Shown here: piece by piece, positions 39,458 to 51,737 of the stretch
Position numbering within the stretch: position 1 is the stretch's first letter
Layout: every line of letters begins with the position of its first letter
DNA from: Geodermatophilus obscurus DSM 43160
GTDB taxonomy: Bacteria; Actinomycetota; Actinomycetes; Mycobacteriales; Geodermatophilaceae
Length of the DNA: 64,000 bases
Reading direction: 5' to 3'
Assembly: GCF_000025345.1 (NCBI RefSeq)
Contig: NC_013757.1
Span: forward strand, 4,650,001 to 4,714,000
The notes under the pieces: generated by a model
Seen by the model: only the letters and a program-made list of their open reading frames with translations
Database searches by the model: none
What the model was told of the DNA's origin: nothing
Translations under genes and position numbers: made by a program

Positions 39458-40492
39458 GCGGGTGACGACGTCGATCGGCAGGGAGCTGTCCGCGCCGACG
39501 TCCGGGGCCGACGGCGCGACCCCGGCCTCGACCAGCCGCGAGCCGAGTGCGGCGACCATCGCGCCGTTGTCGGTGCACAGCCGCGGGCTGGGCACCCGCA
39601 GCACGATGCCGGCCGCGGCGCACCGCTCCTCGGCCAGGGCGCGCAGCCGGGAGTTGGCCGCCACGCCGCCGCCGAGCACCAGGTGGTCGACGCCGTGGTC
39701 GCGGCAGGCGCGCACCGCCTTGGCGGTCAGCACGTCGGCGACCGCCTCCTGGAACGACGCCGCGACGTCGGCCACCGGCACCGGCTCCCCCGCCCGCTGC
39801 CGGGCCTCGACCCACCGGGCGACGGCGGTCTTCAGCCCGGAGAACGAGAAGTCGTAGGGGGCGTCGCGGGGACCGGTGAGCCCGCGCGGGAAGCCGATCG
39901 CCGCCGGGTTCCCCTCGCGCGCGGCCCTGTCGATCGGCGGGCCGCCGGGGAACGGCAGGCCGAGCACGCGGGCCACCTTGTCGAAGGCCTCCCCCGCCGC
40001 GTCGTCGATGGTGCGGCCCAGCGACTGCACCTCGCGGGCTAGGTCGGGCACCAGCAGCAGCGAGCTGTGCCCACCTGACACCAGCAGGGCCAGCGACGGC
40101 TCGGCCAGCCTGCCGTGCTGCAGCTCGTCGACGGCCACGTGCGCGGCCAGGTGGTTGACGCCGTACAGCGGCTTGTCCAGCGCCAGCGCGTACGCCTTGG
40201 CCGCGGCCAGCCCGACCAGCAGCGCACCGGTGAGCCCGGGCCCCGCCGTCACCGCGACGGCGTCGACGTCGGAGGTGCGCACCCCGGCCTCGGCCAGCGC
40301 GCGGTGCACGGTCGGCACCATCGCCTCCAGGTGCGCCCGCGAGGCGATCTCGGGCACCACCCCGCCGAAGCGCTCGTGCTCGGCCACCGAGGTGGCCAGC
40401 GCGTCGGACAGCAGCGTGCGCCCGCGCACCAGGCCGACGCCGGTCTCGTCGCACGAGGTCTCGAACCCGAGCACCAACGGCTGGTCAACCAC
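39455..40492 (-). CDS. tsaD: tRNA N6-threonylcarbamoyltransferase TsaD
   Basis: Catalytic subunit that transfers threonylcarbamoyl to A37 of ANN-decoding tRNAs. The 345-residue ASKHA protein has [13 protein letters not shown], metal-binding [36 protein letters not shown] and [18 protein letters not shown] 40492 lies inside the 3' end of rimI, so the genes are coupled. The cluster also encodes tsaB and tsaE, giving nearly the whole t6A machinery. Confidence 0.98.
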   Translation of the reverse strand: MVDQPLVLGFETSCDETGVGLVRGRTLLSDALATSVAEHERFGGVVPEIASRAHLEAMVPTVHRALAEAGVRTSDVDAVAVTAGPGLTGALLVGLAAAKAYALALDKPLYGVNHLAAHVAVDELQHGRLAEPSLALLVSGGHSSLLLVPDLAREVQSLGRTIDDAAGEAFDKVARVLGLPFPGGPPIDRAAREGNPAAIGFPRGLTGPRDAPYDFSFSGLKTAVARWVEARQRAGEPVPVADVAASFQEAVADVLTAKAVRACRDHGVDHLVLGGGVAANSRLRALAEERCAAAGIVLRVPSPRLCTDNGAMVAALGSRLVEAGVAPSAPDVGADSSLPIDVVTR

Positions 40493-40937
40493 GCAACTTC
40501 TCCCGCTTCATCACGACGGCGTCCGTGCCGCTCGGCTGGTAGTAGCGCGGGCGCCGGCCGACCTCGGTGAACCCGCGTCGCCGGTACAGCCCCTGCGCCA
40601 CCTCGTTGTCGGCGCGCACCTCGAGCAGCACCACCGGGCTGCGCCGGTCGGCCTCGGCCAGCAGTGCGTCGAGCAGCTTGGCGCCGATCCCCTCGCCCTG
40701 CCGGTCCTCCGCCACCCCGATCGTGGCCACGTGCGCCTCGTCGTCGTAGGCGATCAGCCCGGCGTAGCCGACGACCCGGTCGCCGTCCTCGGCCACCAGG
40801 TAGGAGCGGGTGTCGGTGCGCGAGAGCTCGTCGCGGTACATCGCCCGGGTCCAGGTGTCCGGGGCGAACAGCTGCTCCTCGAGCTCCAGGACGGCGTCCA
40901 GGTCGGCCAGCCGCATCGGTCGCAGCCGCGCGCTCAC
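40485..40937 (-). CDS. rimI: Ribosomal-protein-alanine N-acetyltransferase RimI
   Basis: A 150-residue GNAT enzyme: [20 protein letters not shown], acetyl-CoA loop [39 protein letters not shown] and [16 protein letters not shown]. This is the RimI pattern (acetylation of ribosomal protein S18 or, in actinobacteria, possibly other N-termini). GTG 40937 has a strong GAGGAGGA ribosome site. Overlaps tsaD by eight bases and follows tsaB, the standard tsaB-rimI-tsaD order. Confidence 0.95.
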   Translation of the reverse strand: MSARLRPMRLADLDAVLELEEQLFAPDTWTRAMYRDELSRTDTRSYLVAEDGDRVVGYAGLIAYDDEAHVATIGVAEDRQGEGIGAKLLDALLAEADRRSPVVLLEVRADNEVAQGLYRRRGFTEVGRRPRYYQPSGTDAVVMKREKLRG

Positions 40938-41010
40938 CCGTCCTCCTCGGTGGCGCTCGTCGGCCGGGTGCGCGCTGCTGCTCTGCTCGTGCACGAGCTC
41001 GCACGCTCGC
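40938..41010. repeat. Second intergenic repeat family, tsaB-rimI spacer
   Basis: A 73-bp spacer with CCTCCTCGGTGGCGCTCGTCGG at one end, GAGCTCGCACGCTCGCTCAC at the other. The CTCCTCG(C/G)TGGCGCTCG block recurs before alr (45473) and before the glmS end (47540). On the minus strand it provides the GAGGAGG ribosome site of rimI. Confidence 0.5.
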
Positions 41011-41649
41011 TCACGTGGTGGTCACCGGCTTGAACGACGTCGGTGGGACGGCGTCCGGGCGGCGCAGGTACAGCGGCACCAGCGGGGCGGCGGACGACGG
41101 ATCGGCCAGCTGCGGCGCCGCCGCCCGGACCAGGCCTGCCGTCGTCACCTCGGCCGGGACGACCTCGACGCCCAGCCGCTCGGCGAACCGGGCGTCCCCC
41201 ACGACCGGGCCGGCGACCGCCAGCTCCTCCGGGCGTGCCACGCCCGGGCCGTCGGCGCGGGAGCCGTCGGCGGCGTAGGCGGCCCAGTAGACCTCCTTGC
41301 GGCGGGCGTCGGTCACGACCGTGCGCGCACCGGAGCCGACCGCGTCCAGCGAGCAGACGCCCACGACGGGGAGCCCGCGGGCGTCGCCGAGCGCGGCAGC
41401 GGTGACCACCCCGACGCGCAGCCCGGTGAAGGGTCCGGGACCGAGTCCCGTCACGACGGCGTCGACGCCGGCGAGCGCGAGCCCGGCGTCGCGCAACACC
41501 TCGGTGACCGCGACGGTGAGCAGCTCGGCGTGCCGGTTGCCCGACGGCACCGCCCGCTCGGCGAGCACCTCGGTCGCGCCGTCCGGGGACCACCGGGCGA
41601 GGCCCGCGACCAGCGTCGGCGTGGCGGTGTCGAGGGCGAGGACGAGCAC
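41011..41649 (-). CDS. tsaB: tRNA threonylcarbamoyladenosine biosynthesis protein TsaB
   Basis: Non-catalytic partner of TsaD. The 212-residue protein has the ASKHA start LVLALDTATPTLVAG, LTVAVTEVLRDAGL, VTGLGPGPFTGLRVGVVTA and LPVVGVCSLDAVG. No metal-binding His pair, as expected for TsaB. Start is GTG 41649. The stop codon leads directly into the second repeat family, then rimI. Confidence 0.96.
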   Translation of the reverse strand: MLVLALDTATPTLVAGLARWSPDGATEVLAERAVPSGNRHAELLTVAVTEVLRDAGLALAGVDAVVTGLGPGPFTGLRVGVVTAAALGDARGLPVVGVCSLDAVGSGARTVVTDARRKEVYWAAYAADGSRADGPGVARPEELAVAGPVVGDARFAERLGVEVVPAEVTTAGLVRAAAPQLADPSSAAPLVPLYLRRPDAVPPTSFKPVTTT

Positions 41650-41673
41650 GAACGCCCAGGTTAGTCCTGCGGC

Positions 41674-42069
41674 TCAGCCGCCTCCCGCGACCGCCCGCTG
41701 CAGGACGCCGACACAGGCAGGGTGCGCCAGGCGCAGCCCGGGCAGCCCCGCGGCGGTCACGCAGCGCAGCTCGTCGTGCTCGTGCGGCTGCAGGTTGCGC
41801 GGCTCGCCGTCCCACGCCCGGACCCCCCGGAGGGACAGGCACAGCTCGCCGTCCTCGAGGCGGGCCAGCGGCGCCGGGCCGCGGGGGACGACGCCGACCT
41901 CCTCGCGGAGCTCCCGGGCCAGCGCGGCCGGCTCGTCCTCACCCGGCTCGACGTGCCCGCCGGGGAGGTCCCACACGTCCGGGTACCAGCGGCGCTCCGG
42001 CAACCGGTGGCCCACCAGCACCGCGGTCCCGCGGACGGGGACCCCGGCGACGTCGTGGTGCGCGGTCAG
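41674..42069 (-). CDS. NUDIX hydrolase
   Basis: A protein of about 131 residues with a complete NUDIX box (GGHVEPGEDEPAALARELRE followed by EVGV), preceded by VPVRGTAVLVGHRL and RRWYPDVWDLP. Hydrolyses a nucleoside-diphosphate-linked compound; MutT-like clean-up is possible but unproven. The start is unclear: no ATG or GTG lies at the right place. A CTG at 42069 overlaps the tsaE stop as CTGA, mirroring the GTGA overlaps of neighbouring genes, and is adopted; otherwise translation starts inside tsaE (frame open to 42204). Confidence 0.75.
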   Translation of the reverse strand: MTAHHDVAGVPVRGTAVLVGHRLPERRWYPDVWDLPGGHVEPGEDEPAALARELREEVGVVPRGPAPLARLEDGELCLSLRGVRAWDGEPRNLQPHEHDELRCVTAAGLPGLRLAHPACVGVLQRAVAGGG

Positions 42070-42521
42070 GCCGAACCGTCCAGGCGCTGCTGCCAGCCGG
42101 GACCGTGCGGCACGAGCACCGCCGTCCGGACGTCGTCGTCGCGGCGGTCCAGCCGCACCTCGAGGTGCTCGTCGGCCAGCTGCTCGACCAGCCCCTGCCC
42201 CCACTCGACGACGGTCACCGACTCCTCGGTGGACGCGTCGAGGTCGAGGTCGTCGACGTCGGCGCCCCCGCCGAGGCGGTAGGCGTCGACGTGCACCAGC
42301 GGCAGCCGGCCGCCGCGGTGCACGCGGGAGATGACGAACGTCGGGGAGGTGACCGGTTCCCGCACCCCCAGCGCCGCGCCGAGACCCTGGGTCAGCGCCG
42401 TCTTGCCCGCGCCGAGCGGCCCGACGAGCACGACCAGGTCACCGGCGCGCACCACCGCGGCCAGCGCGGCGCCGAGCGCCCGGGTGTCGTCCGGGGTCGG
42501 CAGCACGTGCTCGCGCCTCAC
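42066..42521 (-). CDS. tsaE: tRNA threonylcarbamoyladenosine biosynthesis ATPase TsaE
   Basis: A 151-residue P-loop ATPase of the t6A complex: GPLGAGKTALTQGLGAALGV (Walker A), PVTSPTFVISRVHRGGRLPL, VHVDAYRLGG and VTVVEWGQGL. GTG 42521 overlaps the UDG gene stop (GTGA). Sits in the chain hydrolase-udg-tsaE-nudix, all coupled by short overlaps. Confidence 0.96.
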   Translation of the reverse strand: MRREHVLPTPDDTRALGAALAAVVRAGDLVVLVGPLGAGKTALTQGLGAALGVREPVTSPTFVISRVHRGGRLPLVHVDAYRLGGGADVDDLDLDASTEESVTVVEWGQGLVEQLADEHLEVRLDRRDDDVRTAVLVPHGPGWQQRLDGSA

Positions 42522-43141
42522 GCCAGGGTCCCCGCGACCGCGGTGAGGTCGGCCAACAGCCCGGCCCGCGGCGTCCCCTTCGGGCCGAACCGGATGGCCG
42601 CCGACGGGTGATAGGTGGCCCAGACCGCCCGGCCGTCGACGTCGTGCGCCCGGCCGCGGACCTCCGCCAGCACGGTGCGCGGGCCGAGGAACCACTTGGC
42701 CGACGACAGCCCCAGCGCGACGACGACCGGCGGGTCCAGCAGGTCCAGCTGGCGCCGCAGCCAGCCGCTGCAGCGGGCCACCTCCGAGGCCTTCGGCGTC
42801 CGGTTGCCCGGTGGGCGGCACTTCACCACGTTGAGCACGGCGGCCTCGGCGCGGTCCAGCCCGGCCTCGACCAGCAGCCGGTCGAGCAGCTGACCCGACT
42901 TCCCCACGAACGCCCGGCCGGTCTCGTCCTCGCTCGCCCCCGGCGCCTCGCCGACCAGGGCGAACCGCGGGCGCCCACCGGCCGGGACGTCGCCCACCAC
43001 CACGTGCTGCCGGGTGGCGGCCAGCTCGGGGCAGGCCACGCAGGGGCGGGCCACGGCGGCCAGGGCCTCCCAGTCGGGCGCCGCGGCCGCGGTGCGGGCG
43101 ACCTCCTCGGCGGCGGCGTCGAAGCGGGGCGGCCGGGTCAC
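42518..43141 (-). CDS. Uracil-DNA glycosylase, family 4-like with Fe-S cluster
   Basis: A 207-residue glycosylase that excises uracil from DNA. Four Cys expected to hold a [4Fe-4S] cluster are present (RPCVACPEL, VVKCRPPGNRTP, EVARCSGW). Motif A reads VGEAPGASEDETGRAFVGKS and motif B ends in TYHPSAAIR. GTG 43141 overlaps the upstream hydrolase stop (GTGA). Family 4 is the best fit; UdgX would have a KRRIH loop, which is absent. Confidence 0.92.
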   Translation of the reverse strand: MTRPPRFDAAAEEVARTAAAAPDWEALAAVARPCVACPELAATRQHVVVGDVPAGGRPRFALVGEAPGASEDETGRAFVGKSGQLLDRLLVEAGLDRAEAAVLNVVKCRPPGNRTPKASEVARCSGWLRRQLDLLDPPVVVALGLSSAKWFLGPRTVLAEVRGRAHDVDGRAVWATYHPSAAIRFGPKGTPRAGLLADLTAVAGTLA

Positions 43142-44331
43142 CGTCCCGCTCCCGTCGGGAGGTCGGCGACCACCCGGCGCAGCAGCGCCGACAGCGCGGC
43201 GGTCACCTCGTCGGGCTTCTCCAGCGGCACCATGTGGCCCGCCTCGTGGACGACGACGTGCTCGACGCCCTGTGCCCCAGGGCCGCCGAGCAGCTCCACG
43301 ATCATGTCGCTGTGCTCCGGCGGGATCAGCGTGTCCTTGTCGCCGGTCAGCACCAGCACCGGGACGGCGCGCAGCGGCTGCAGGGCCGCCGTCTCGTCCA
43401 GGCCCGCCAGCGCCGGGTAGAACTCCGCGATCACCTCGACCGGGGTGCCCGCGATCATCGAGTCGACGTAGCGGCCGAGAGCCGGGTCGACGTCCTTCGA
43501 CGCGAACGACAGCGACCACGTGACCTGGGAGATGAGGTCGGCGGCCAGCCGGCGGGTGCGCTCGGCGAGACCGGGACGCCGGCGCATCGTGAACGCCGCG
43601 ATCGGCAGGACCGCCGCCCGCAGCCGGGTCAGCAGCTCCGGCATGCCGAAGTCCAGGTCGGAGAGGCCGCCGCTGGAGGTGCTCATCAGCGCCGCACCGA
43701 CCACCCGCGTCCCGAACAGCTCCGGGCGCACCTCGGCCAGCGCCATCACCGTCATCCCGCCCATGGAGTGCCCCACCAGCACCACCGGCCCGGAGGGCAC
43801 CCGGGCCCGCAGCACCGCGTGCAGGTCGCGGCCCAGCTGCTCCATGGTCGAGTGCTCGGCCGGCCCGCGGCCGGAGGCGCCGTGCCCGCGCTGGTCGTAG
43901 AACACCAGCCGCGCCGTCGGGCGCGAGCCGTTGGCGGTGGCCAGCGCCGCGCCCAGCGCCCGCCGCTGGAAGGTCCACGACGCCATCGACAGCGAGTAGC
44001 CGTGGCAGAAGACGACGGTCAGCGGGGCGTCGGTCGGCCCGACCTCCTCCACCGCGAGCAGCACGCCGTCGTCGGCGGTGACCAGCGCGGTGCGGTCGGC
44101 ACGGCGGGACTGCGCGCCGAGCGGGTCGTCCTCGCGCAGCTCGGCGTCGGAGGCACCGGGTGGCAGCCCCGCCTTCGAGCCCAGCCGCTCGGCGCCCACC
44201 CGCCGGGCGGCGGCCCGGCTGACGGCGACCCCGACGGCGGTGCCGGCCGCAGCCAGACCGAGGACCGCGCCGACGACGCCGACCCGGTGGTGCGGGCGCG
44301 GCTGCCGCCCGGGGCGCTTGGCCGCCGCCAT
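43138..44331 (-). CDS. Alpha/beta-fold hydrolase with N-terminal membrane anchor
   Basis: A 397-residue hydrolase. A helix at about residues 16-37 (VGVVGAVLGLAAAGTAVGVA) should anchor or export it. The fold shows VVFCHGYSLSMASW, YDQRGHGASG, nucleophile GHSMGG, acid in LVLTGDKDTLIPP and His in HEAGHMVPLEKP. Substrate unknown; a homologue commonly lies next to alr in actinobacteria. ATG 44331 overlaps the alr stop by one base (TGATG). Confidence 0.88.
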   Translation of the reverse strand: MAAAKRPGRQPRPHHRVGVVGAVLGLAAAGTAVGVAVSRAAARRVGAERLGSKAGLPPGASDAELREDDPLGAQSRRADRTALVTADDGVLLAVEEVGPTDAPLTVVFCHGYSLSMASWTFQRRALGAALATANGSRPTARLVFYDQRGHGASGRGPAEHSTMEQLGRDLHAVLRARVPSGPVVLVGHSMGGMTVMALAEVRPELFGTRVVGAALMSTSSGGLSDLDFGMPELLTRLRAAVLPIAAFTMRRRPGLAERTRRLAADLISQVTWSLSFASKDVDPALGRYVDSMIAGTPVEVIAEFYPALAGLDETAALQPLRAVPVLVLTGDKDTLIPPEHSDMIVELLGGPGAQGVEHVVVHEAGHMVPLEKPDEVTAALSALLRRVVADLPTGAGR

Positions 44332-45467
44332 CAGACCGCCCCCGCCGAGCCGACGTACCGGCGGGTGAAGCGGCCGCCGATGCGGGTGACCAGCTCGTAG
44401 TGGATGCTGTCGACCGCGTCGGCCCAGTCCTGCGCCGTCGGCTCGCCGCGGTCCCCCGGCCCCCAGAGCACGACCTCGTCGCCGGCCCGCACCTCAGCGT
44501 CGCCGACGTCCAGGACGAACTGGTCCATGCACACGCGTCCGGCGATGGTCCGGTGCGCGCCGGCGGCGAGGACGGGCGCCCGGTTGCCCGCCGCCCGCGG
44601 CACACCGTCGGCGTAGCCGACCGGCACCAGCAGCAGCGTCGTCTCGCTCTCCGGGAAGTAGGTGTGGCCGTAGGAGACGCCGGCGCCGGCAGGCACCCGC
44701 TTGGTCAGTGCGGCGCGGGCGCGCACCGTCATCGCCGGCCGCAGCCCGTGGGCGGCCGGGTCCCCGCCGAGCGGGTCCAGGCCGTAGACGGCGATCCCCG
44801 GGCGGACCATGTCGTACCAGGTGTCCGGAAGTGCGACCGTCGCCGCGGAGTTGGCCAGGTGCAGCCGCGCCCCGGTCAGCCCCGCCGCACGGGCGATCGC
44901 CACGGCCTCCTCGAACACCCGCACCTGCGCGCCGATCGTCGGGTGGGTCGGGGCGTCGGCGTAGGCCATGTGGCTCCACAGGCCCACCACCGCCACCTCG
45001 CCGTCGTCCTGCGCCCGCGCCGCCGCGGCGACGAGGCCGGGCCAGTCGGCCTCGGTCGCGCCCTCGCGGGACAGCCCGGTGTCGGCGAACAGGTGCAGCT
45101 GCGCGGTGCGGCCGGTGGCGCGGGCGGCCGCGACGACCTCGGCGAGGGCCCACTCGGCGTTGACCGACACCTCGACGTCGGCGGTCAACGCGGCGGCGTA
45201 GTCGGTGCCCGGGGTGTGCAGCCAGGAGAGCAGCGGGACGGTCACGCCCGCCGCGCGGAGCGCGAGCGCCTCCTCCAGGACCGCGACCCCCAGCGCGTCG
45301 GCTCCCCCGGCCAGGGCCGCCCGCGCCGAGGGGACCAGGCCGTGGCCGTATCCGTCGGCCTTCACTACCGCCATCAGCGGCCGGCCGACGCGCTCGCGCA
45401 GCGCCGCGGTGTTGGCGGCGATGGTGTCGAGGTCGACGACCACCTCGGCCCGGGCTCGCTGCGTCAC
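44331..45467 (-). CDS. alr: Alanine racemase
   Basis: PLP enzyme making D-alanine for peptidoglycan. The 378-residue protein has the PLP-Lys motif VVKADGYGHG, LLSWLHTPGTD, LHLANSAATVALP, MVRPGIAVYGLDP, the catalytic Tyr region GVSYGHTYFP and VCMDQFVLDVGD. Start is GTG 45467. First gene of the alr-hydrolase-udg-tsaE-nudix run. Confidence 0.97.
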   Translation of the reverse strand: MTQRARAEVVVDLDTIAANTAALRERVGRPLMAVVKADGYGHGLVPSARAALAGGADALGVAVLEEALALRAAGVTVPLLSWLHTPGTDYAAALTADVEVSVNAEWALAEVVAAARATGRTAQLHLFADTGLSREGATEADWPGLVAAAARAQDDGEVAVVGLWSHMAYADAPTHPTIGAQVRVFEEAVAIARAAGLTGARLHLANSAATVALPDTWYDMVRPGIAVYGLDPLGGDPAAHGLRPAMTVRARAALTKRVPAGAGVSYGHTYFPESETTLLLVPVGYADGVPRAAGNRAPVLAAGAHRTIAGRVCMDQFVLDVGDAEVRAGDEVVLWGPGDRGEPTAQDWADAVDSIHYELVTRIGGRFTRRYVGSAGAV

Positions 45468-45540
45468 GTCCCCTCCTCGCTGGCGCTCGTCGACGACGTG
45501 CCGGTCCGTGGTGTGCCTCCGCGTGACCTCGCTGGCTCGG
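45468..45540. repeat. Second intergenic repeat family, nnr-alr spacer
   Basis: A 73-bp spacer with CCCCTCCTCGCTGGCGCTCG at the left and CCTCGCTGGCTCGG at the right, the same length and block order as the tsaB-rimI spacer. On the minus strand it provides the ribosome site of alr. Confidence 0.5.
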
Positions 45541-46998
45541 TCACGTGCCCGAGTCTCCCAGCCTCCCCGCGGGCGCCCGGCGCAGGAGGCCCAGCGTGGC
45601 CGGCAGCCGGCGGACGAGGTCGCCGGCGATCAGCGGCCCCTCCTCCGCGGCCAGCCGTCCGGCCCGCCCGTGCACGTGCGCGCCCACCGCCGCCGCCTCG
45701 TCGGCCGGCAGGCCGGTGGCCAGCAGCGCGCCGGTGATGCCGGAGAGGACGTCGCCGGTGCCGGCGGTGGCCAGCCACGGCGTGCCGGTGCCGTTGACGT
45801 ACGCGGTGCCGCCCGGCGCGGCGACGACGGTGGCGTCGCCCTTGAGCAGGACGACGGCGCCCAGGTCGGCGGCCAGCCGGCGGGCCGCGCCGACCCGGTC
45901 GTCCCCCACCTCGGTGCCGAAACGGGCGAACTCGCGGTCGTGCGGGGTCAGCACGGTCGGCGCCGACCGCTGCCGGACGAGCTCGGGGTCCTGCGCGGCC
46001 ATGGTCAGCGCGTCGGCGTCCACCAGCACCGGCAGGTCGGTGGCGAGCACCTCGGCCAGCACGCTGCGGGCGTCGCCGTCAGTGCCCATCCCGGGCCCCA
46101 CCACCCACGCCTGCACGCGCCCGGCGTCCCCCGGCCGGCCCTCGGTGACGATCACCTCCGGCCACGCGGCCCGCACACCGGCGGCCGCCGTCCCGGCGTA
46201 GCGGACCAGCCCCGGCCGTGCGCGCAACGCCGCCCCCGTGCACAGCACCGCCGCGCCCGGGTAGGTCGAGGAGCCCGCGACGACCCCGACGACGCCCTGC
46301 GTGTACTTGTCGTCCTCGCCGCCCGGCGGGCGGATGCGCATGGCGACGTCGGCGTCCGTGAGCTGGTGCGTGCCGGCCGGCGGGAGGTCGAGCCCGATGT
46401 CCACGAGGTGGACCACCCCGGCGTACCCGCGGCCCTCCCCCACCACCAGCCCGGTCTTCAGCGCGCCGAAGGTGACGGTGTGCTGCGCCGGGAAGGCCGG
46501 CCCGGGGACCGCCCCCGTGTCGGCGTCCACCCCGCTGGGGACGTCGACGGCGACCATGAGACCCGGCCCGGTGGCGGCCCGCTCGACCAGCGCGGCGGCC
46601 GACGGGCGCAGCCCCCCGCGGCCGCCGGTGCCGACTATCCCGTCGAGGACCAGGTCGGCGCGCTCGAGCCCGGTGTCCCCGTCGGGGCCGGTGACCCGTC
46701 CGCCCGCGGCGCGCAGCGCGGCCAGGCCGGCGACGTGGGCCCGCTCCGCGTCCAGCAGGACGGCGGTGACCCGGGCGCCGCGGCGGGCGAGGTGCGCCCC
46801 GGCGAAGAGCGCGTCCCCGCCGTTGTTGCCGGCGCCGACGAGCGCGGTGACCCGGGTGCCGTGCGCCCGCCCGAGGAGCTCCAGGCAGACCGTGGCCAGG
46901 CCGGTCGCCGCCCGCTGCATGAGCGTGCCCTCCGGGGTGCCGGCCAGCAGCGGCTCCTCGGCGGCGCGTACCTCGGCGGCCGTGTACAGCCCGATCAC
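45541..46998 (-). CDS. nnr: Bifunctional NAD(P)H-hydrate epimerase/dehydratase
   Basis: Repairs hydrated NAD(P)H. The 485-residue protein fuses a YjeF_N epimerase domain (residues 1 to about 210; [48 protein letters not shown]) to a ribokinase-like dehydratase domain ([58 protein letters not shown]). Start is GTG 46998, overlapping the acpS stop (GTGA). Confidence 0.96.
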   Translation of the reverse strand: MIGLYTAAEVRAAEEPLLAGTPEGTLMQRAATGLATVCLELLGRAHGTRVTALVGAGNNGGDALFAGAHLARRGARVTAVLLDAERAHVAGLAALRAAGGRVTGPDGDTGLERADLVLDGIVGTGGRGGLRPSAAALVERAATGPGLMVAVDVPSGVDADTGAVPGPAFPAQHTVTFGALKTGLVVGEGRGYAGVVHLVDIGLDLPPAGTHQLTDADVAMRIRPPGGEDDKYTQGVVGVVAGSSTYPGAAVLCTGAALRARPGLVRYAGTAAAGVRAAWPEVIVTEGRPGDAGRVQAWVVGPGMGTDGDARSVLAEVLATDLPVLVDADALTMAAQDPELVRQRSAPTVLTPHDREFARFGTEVGDDRVGAARRLAADLGAVVLLKGDATVVAAPGGTAYVNGTGTPWLATAGTGDVLSGITGALLATGLPADEAAAVGAHVHGRAGRLAAEEGPLIAGDLVRRLPATLGLLRRAPAGRLGDSGT

Positions 46999-47387
46999 GA
47001 CGGCTCCTCCCCGCCCGGCACGCCCTCGGCGACCACCACCGCCGAGGCGATGCCGCCGTCGTGGCTCAGCGACAGGTGCCAGGTGGTGATGCCGAGCTGC
47101 GCCGCCCGGCCGGCCACCGAGCCCCGGATCTCCAGGTGCGGCCGGCCGTGCTCGCCGACGGTGACCTCGGCGTCGTGCCAGCGCAGGGCACCGGGCGCAC
47201 CGAGCGCCTTGGCGACGGCCTCCTTGGCCGCGAAGCGAGCGGCCAGGGACTCACCCGTGCGCGCGGTGCCGCTGGGCGTGCGCTGCTCCTCTGCGGTGAA
47301 CAGCCGGTCGCGCAGGCCCGGGGTGCGGGTCAGCGACTCGGCGAAGCGGTCGACCGGCACGACGTCGATCCCGACCCCGATGATCAC
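46995..47387 (-). CDS. acpS: Holo-[acyl-carrier-protein] synthase
   Basis: Transfers 4'-phosphopantetheine from CoA to ACP. The 130-residue protein shows [16 protein letters not shown] (metal-binding Asp), [13 protein letters not shown] (Glu, Lys) and [19 protein letters not shown]. Start is GTG 47387. Coupled to nnr. Likely acts in fatty-acid synthesis. Confidence 0.96.
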   Translation of the reverse strand: MIIGVGIDVVPVDRFAESLTRTPGLRDRLFTAEEQRTPSGTARTGESLAARFAAKEAVAKALGAPGALRWHDAEVTVGEHGRPHLEIRGSVAGRAAQLGITTWHLSLSHDGGIASAVVVAEGVPGGEEPS

Positions 47388-47490
47388 CGGGTCAGTCTGC
47401 CGTGCCGCCGTCCGTGTCGCCGTCGCGGGTCCGGGCTCACGATCGGTGGTGAGCCAGGACGCGCGACGACCACCTCAGCTGATCGTCGCG

Positions 47491-49447
<1,957 letters not shown>

Positions 49448-49522
49448 TCCATCGAGGTTACCGGCGAGACCGGCCGGACCCGTCCCTCGCACGAGTGGAA
49501 CGCGCCGGATGTGACGCGAGCG

Positions 49523-50866
49523 TCAGTCGACCGCCGCGACGATGTCGGCGAGGCGCCTGGCGATGGCGTCGGCGCGCTCCTGGGTCGGCGCCTCGACCAT
49601 CACCCGCACCAGCTGCTCGGTGCCCGAGGGGCGCAGCAGCACCCGGCCGTCGTCCCCCAGCTCGGCCTCGCACCGGTTGACCGCCGCGGCGACCTCGTCG
49701 CTCTCCACGACCGCCAGCCGGTCGCGCACCGGCACGTTGACCAGGGTCTGCGGCAGCCGCTGCACCACCGAGGCCAGCTCCGCCAGCGACGAGCCGGTCT
49801 CCGCCATCCGGGACAGCAGCGACAGCCCGGTGAGCAGCCCGTCGCCGGTCGTGGCGTGATCGAGGAAGACCAGGTGACCGCTCTGCTCGCCGCCCAGGCT
49901 CAGCCCGTGCGCCCGCAGCGCCTCCAGCACGTACCGGTCGCCGACCGCGGTGGTGTGCACCGCGATGCCGGCGTCGCGCATGGTGTGGTGGAAGCCGAGG
50001 TTGCTCATGACCGTCGCGACGACGGTGTCTCCGGTGAGCCGGCCGTGCTCGTGCAGCCCCAGCGCGCAGACCGCGAGGATCGCGTCGCCGTCGACGACGT
50101 CGCCCTCGGCGGTGACCGCCAGGCAGCGGTCGGCGTCACCGTCGTGCGCGATGCCGAGGTCGGCACCGTGCGCCCGCACGGCGTCGGTCAGCGGGCCGAG
50201 GTGGGTGGAGCCGATGCCGTCGTTGATGTTCCAGCCGTCGGGCTCGCCGCCGATCACGTGCACGGTGGCGCCGGCCCGCCGGTAGACCTCGGGCGCGCAC
50301 ACCGCGGCCGAGCCGTGGGCGCAGTCGACGACGAGGGTGAGGCCGGACAGCGGCCGGGCGACGGTCGAGAGCAGGTGCTCGACGTACACCGCACCGGCGT
50401 CCGGCAGGTCGGAGACCCGGCCGATCGCGGCGCCGGTGGGGCGTGGCCCGTCGGTCTGCTCGGCGGTCACGGCCTGCTCGATGGCGGCCTCGACGGCGTC
50501 GGGCAGCTTGTGGCCGCCGTGGCTGAAGAGCTTGATGCCGTTGTCGGGCATCGGGTTGTGACTGGCGGAGATCATCACGCCGAGGTCGGCGCCGGTGTGC
50601 GCGGTGAGGTGGGCGATCGCCGGGGTGGGCAGCACCCCGGCCCGCAGCACCTGCGCACCGGCGCTGGCGAGGCCCGCCACGACGGCGGCCTCGAGCATCT
50701 CCCCACTGGCGCGGGGGTCACGGCCGACGACCGCGACGGGACGCTGGGTCCCGTCGCGGTCGGCGAGCACGCCGGCAGCAGCACGTGCCACCGAGAGGGC
50801 CAACTCCGGCGTGAGGTCGGCGTTGGCCCGACCCCGGACGCCGTCGGTCCCGAAGAGGCGACCCAC
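49523..50866 (-). CDS. glmM: Phosphoglucosamine mutase
   Basis: Converts glucosamine-6-P to glucosamine-1-P for UDP-GlcNAc. The 447-residue protein has [13 protein letters not shown], the phospho-Ser loop [14 protein letters not shown], the metal site [12 protein letters not shown] and the C-terminal [15 protein letters not shown]. Start is GTG 50866. Together with glmS it covers two consecutive steps of amino-sugar synthesis; it directly follows rpsI by 11 bases. Confidence 0.98.
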   Translation of the reverse strand: MGRLFGTDGVRGRANADLTPELALSVARAAAGVLADRDGTQRPVAVVGRDPRASGEMLEAAVVAGLASAGAQVLRAGVLPTPAIAHLTAHTGADLGVMISASHNPMPDNGIKLFSHGGHKLPDAVEAAIEQAVTAEQTDGPRPTGAAIGRVSDLPDAGAVYVEHLLSTVARPLSGLTLVVDCAHGSAAVCAPEVYRRAGATVHVIGGEPDGWNINDGIGSTHLGPLTDAVRAHGADLGIAHDGDADRCLAVTAEGDVVDGDAILAVCALGLHEHGRLTGDTVVATVMSNLGFHHTMRDAGIAVHTTAVGDRYVLEALRAHGLSLGGEQSGHLVFLDHATTGDGLLTGLSLLSRMAETGSSLAELASVVQRLPQTLVNVPVRDRLAVVESDEVAAAVNRCEAELGDDGRVLLRPSGTEQLVRVMVEAPTQERADAIARRLADIVAAVD

Positions 50867-50877
50867 GGGCGTACCGG

Positions 50878-51297
50878 TCAGCGCTTCGAGTACTGAGGCG
50901 CCTTGCGGGCCTTCTTGAGCCCGTACTTCTTGCGCTCGGTGACGCGGGGGTCCCGGGTCAGGAAGCCGGCCTTCTTCAGGGCCGGGCGGTCCTCGGCCTC
51001 GACGGCGATGAGCGCGCGGGCGATCGCCAGGCGCAGCGCGCCGGCCTGACCGCTGACGCCGCCACCCCGGAGGATGCCGACGACGTCGTACTGCTCGGTC
51101 CGCTCGACGGTCACGAACGGCTCACGGATGAGCTGCTGGTGCACCTTGTTCGGGAAGTACTCCTCGATGGTGCGGCCGTTCAGCCGGAACTGGCCGGTGC
51201 CCGGCAGCAGGCGCACGCGGACGATGGCCTCCTTGCGCCGGCCGACGGTCTGCACCGGACGCCCCTCGGCGTCGGTCACGGTGAGGGCGGTCGTCAC
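50878..51297 (-). CDS. rpsI: 30S ribosomal protein S9
   Basis: A 139-residue S9: [55 protein letters not shown] and the basic tail ending [12 protein letters not shown], whose last Arg reaches the P-site tRNA. GTG 51297 overlaps the rplM stop (GTGA), the usual rplM-rpsI pair. Confidence 0.98.
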   Translation of the reverse strand: MTTALTVTDAEGRPVQTVGRRKEAIVRVRLLPGTGQFRLNGRTIEEYFPNKVHQQLIREPFVTVERTEQYDVVGILRGGGVSGQAGALRLAIARALIAVEAEDRPALKKAGFLTRDPRVTERKKYGLKKARKAPQYSKR

Positions 51298-51737
51298 TGG
51301 GCCACCTGCTTGATCTCGTAGGTCTGGGGCTGCTGGGCGGCGTGCGGGTGCTCGGGCCCGGCGTACACCTTCAGCTTCTTGAGCATCTGACGGCCCAGGC
51401 TGTTGTGCGGCAGCATGCCCTTGATCGCGCGCTCGACGACGCGGTCGGGGTGCGTGCGCAGCTGGTCGCCGACGGGGATCCGCTTGAGGCCACCCGGGTA
51501 GCCGGAGTGGCGGTAGGCGACCTTCTCGTCCCGCTTGGAGCCGGTGAGGGCCACCTTCCCGGCGTTGACGATGACGACGAAGTCGCCGACGTCCACGTGC
51601 GGGGCGTACTGGGGCTTGTGCTTGCCGCGGAGCAGGATCGCGGTCTGGCTGGCGAGTCGACCGAGCACCACGTCGGTGGCGTCGATGACGTGCCAGGCCC
51701 GGCTGACCTCGCCGGGCTTCGGGGTGTACGTGCGCAC
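51294..51737 (-). CDS. rplM: 50S ribosomal protein L13
   Basis: A 147-residue L13: [60 protein letters not shown] and [23 protein letters not shown] 51737 has a GGAGGA ribosome site; the in-frame start at 51794 would add non-conserved residues. Confidence 0.97.
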   Translation of the reverse strand: MRTYTPKPGEVSRAWHVIDATDVVLGRLASQTAILLRGKHKPQYAPHVDVGDFVVIVNAGKVALTGSKRDEKVAYRHSGYPGGLKRIPVGDQLRTHPDRVVERAIKGMLPHNSLGRQMLKKLKVYAGPEHPHAAQQPQTYEIKQVAQ

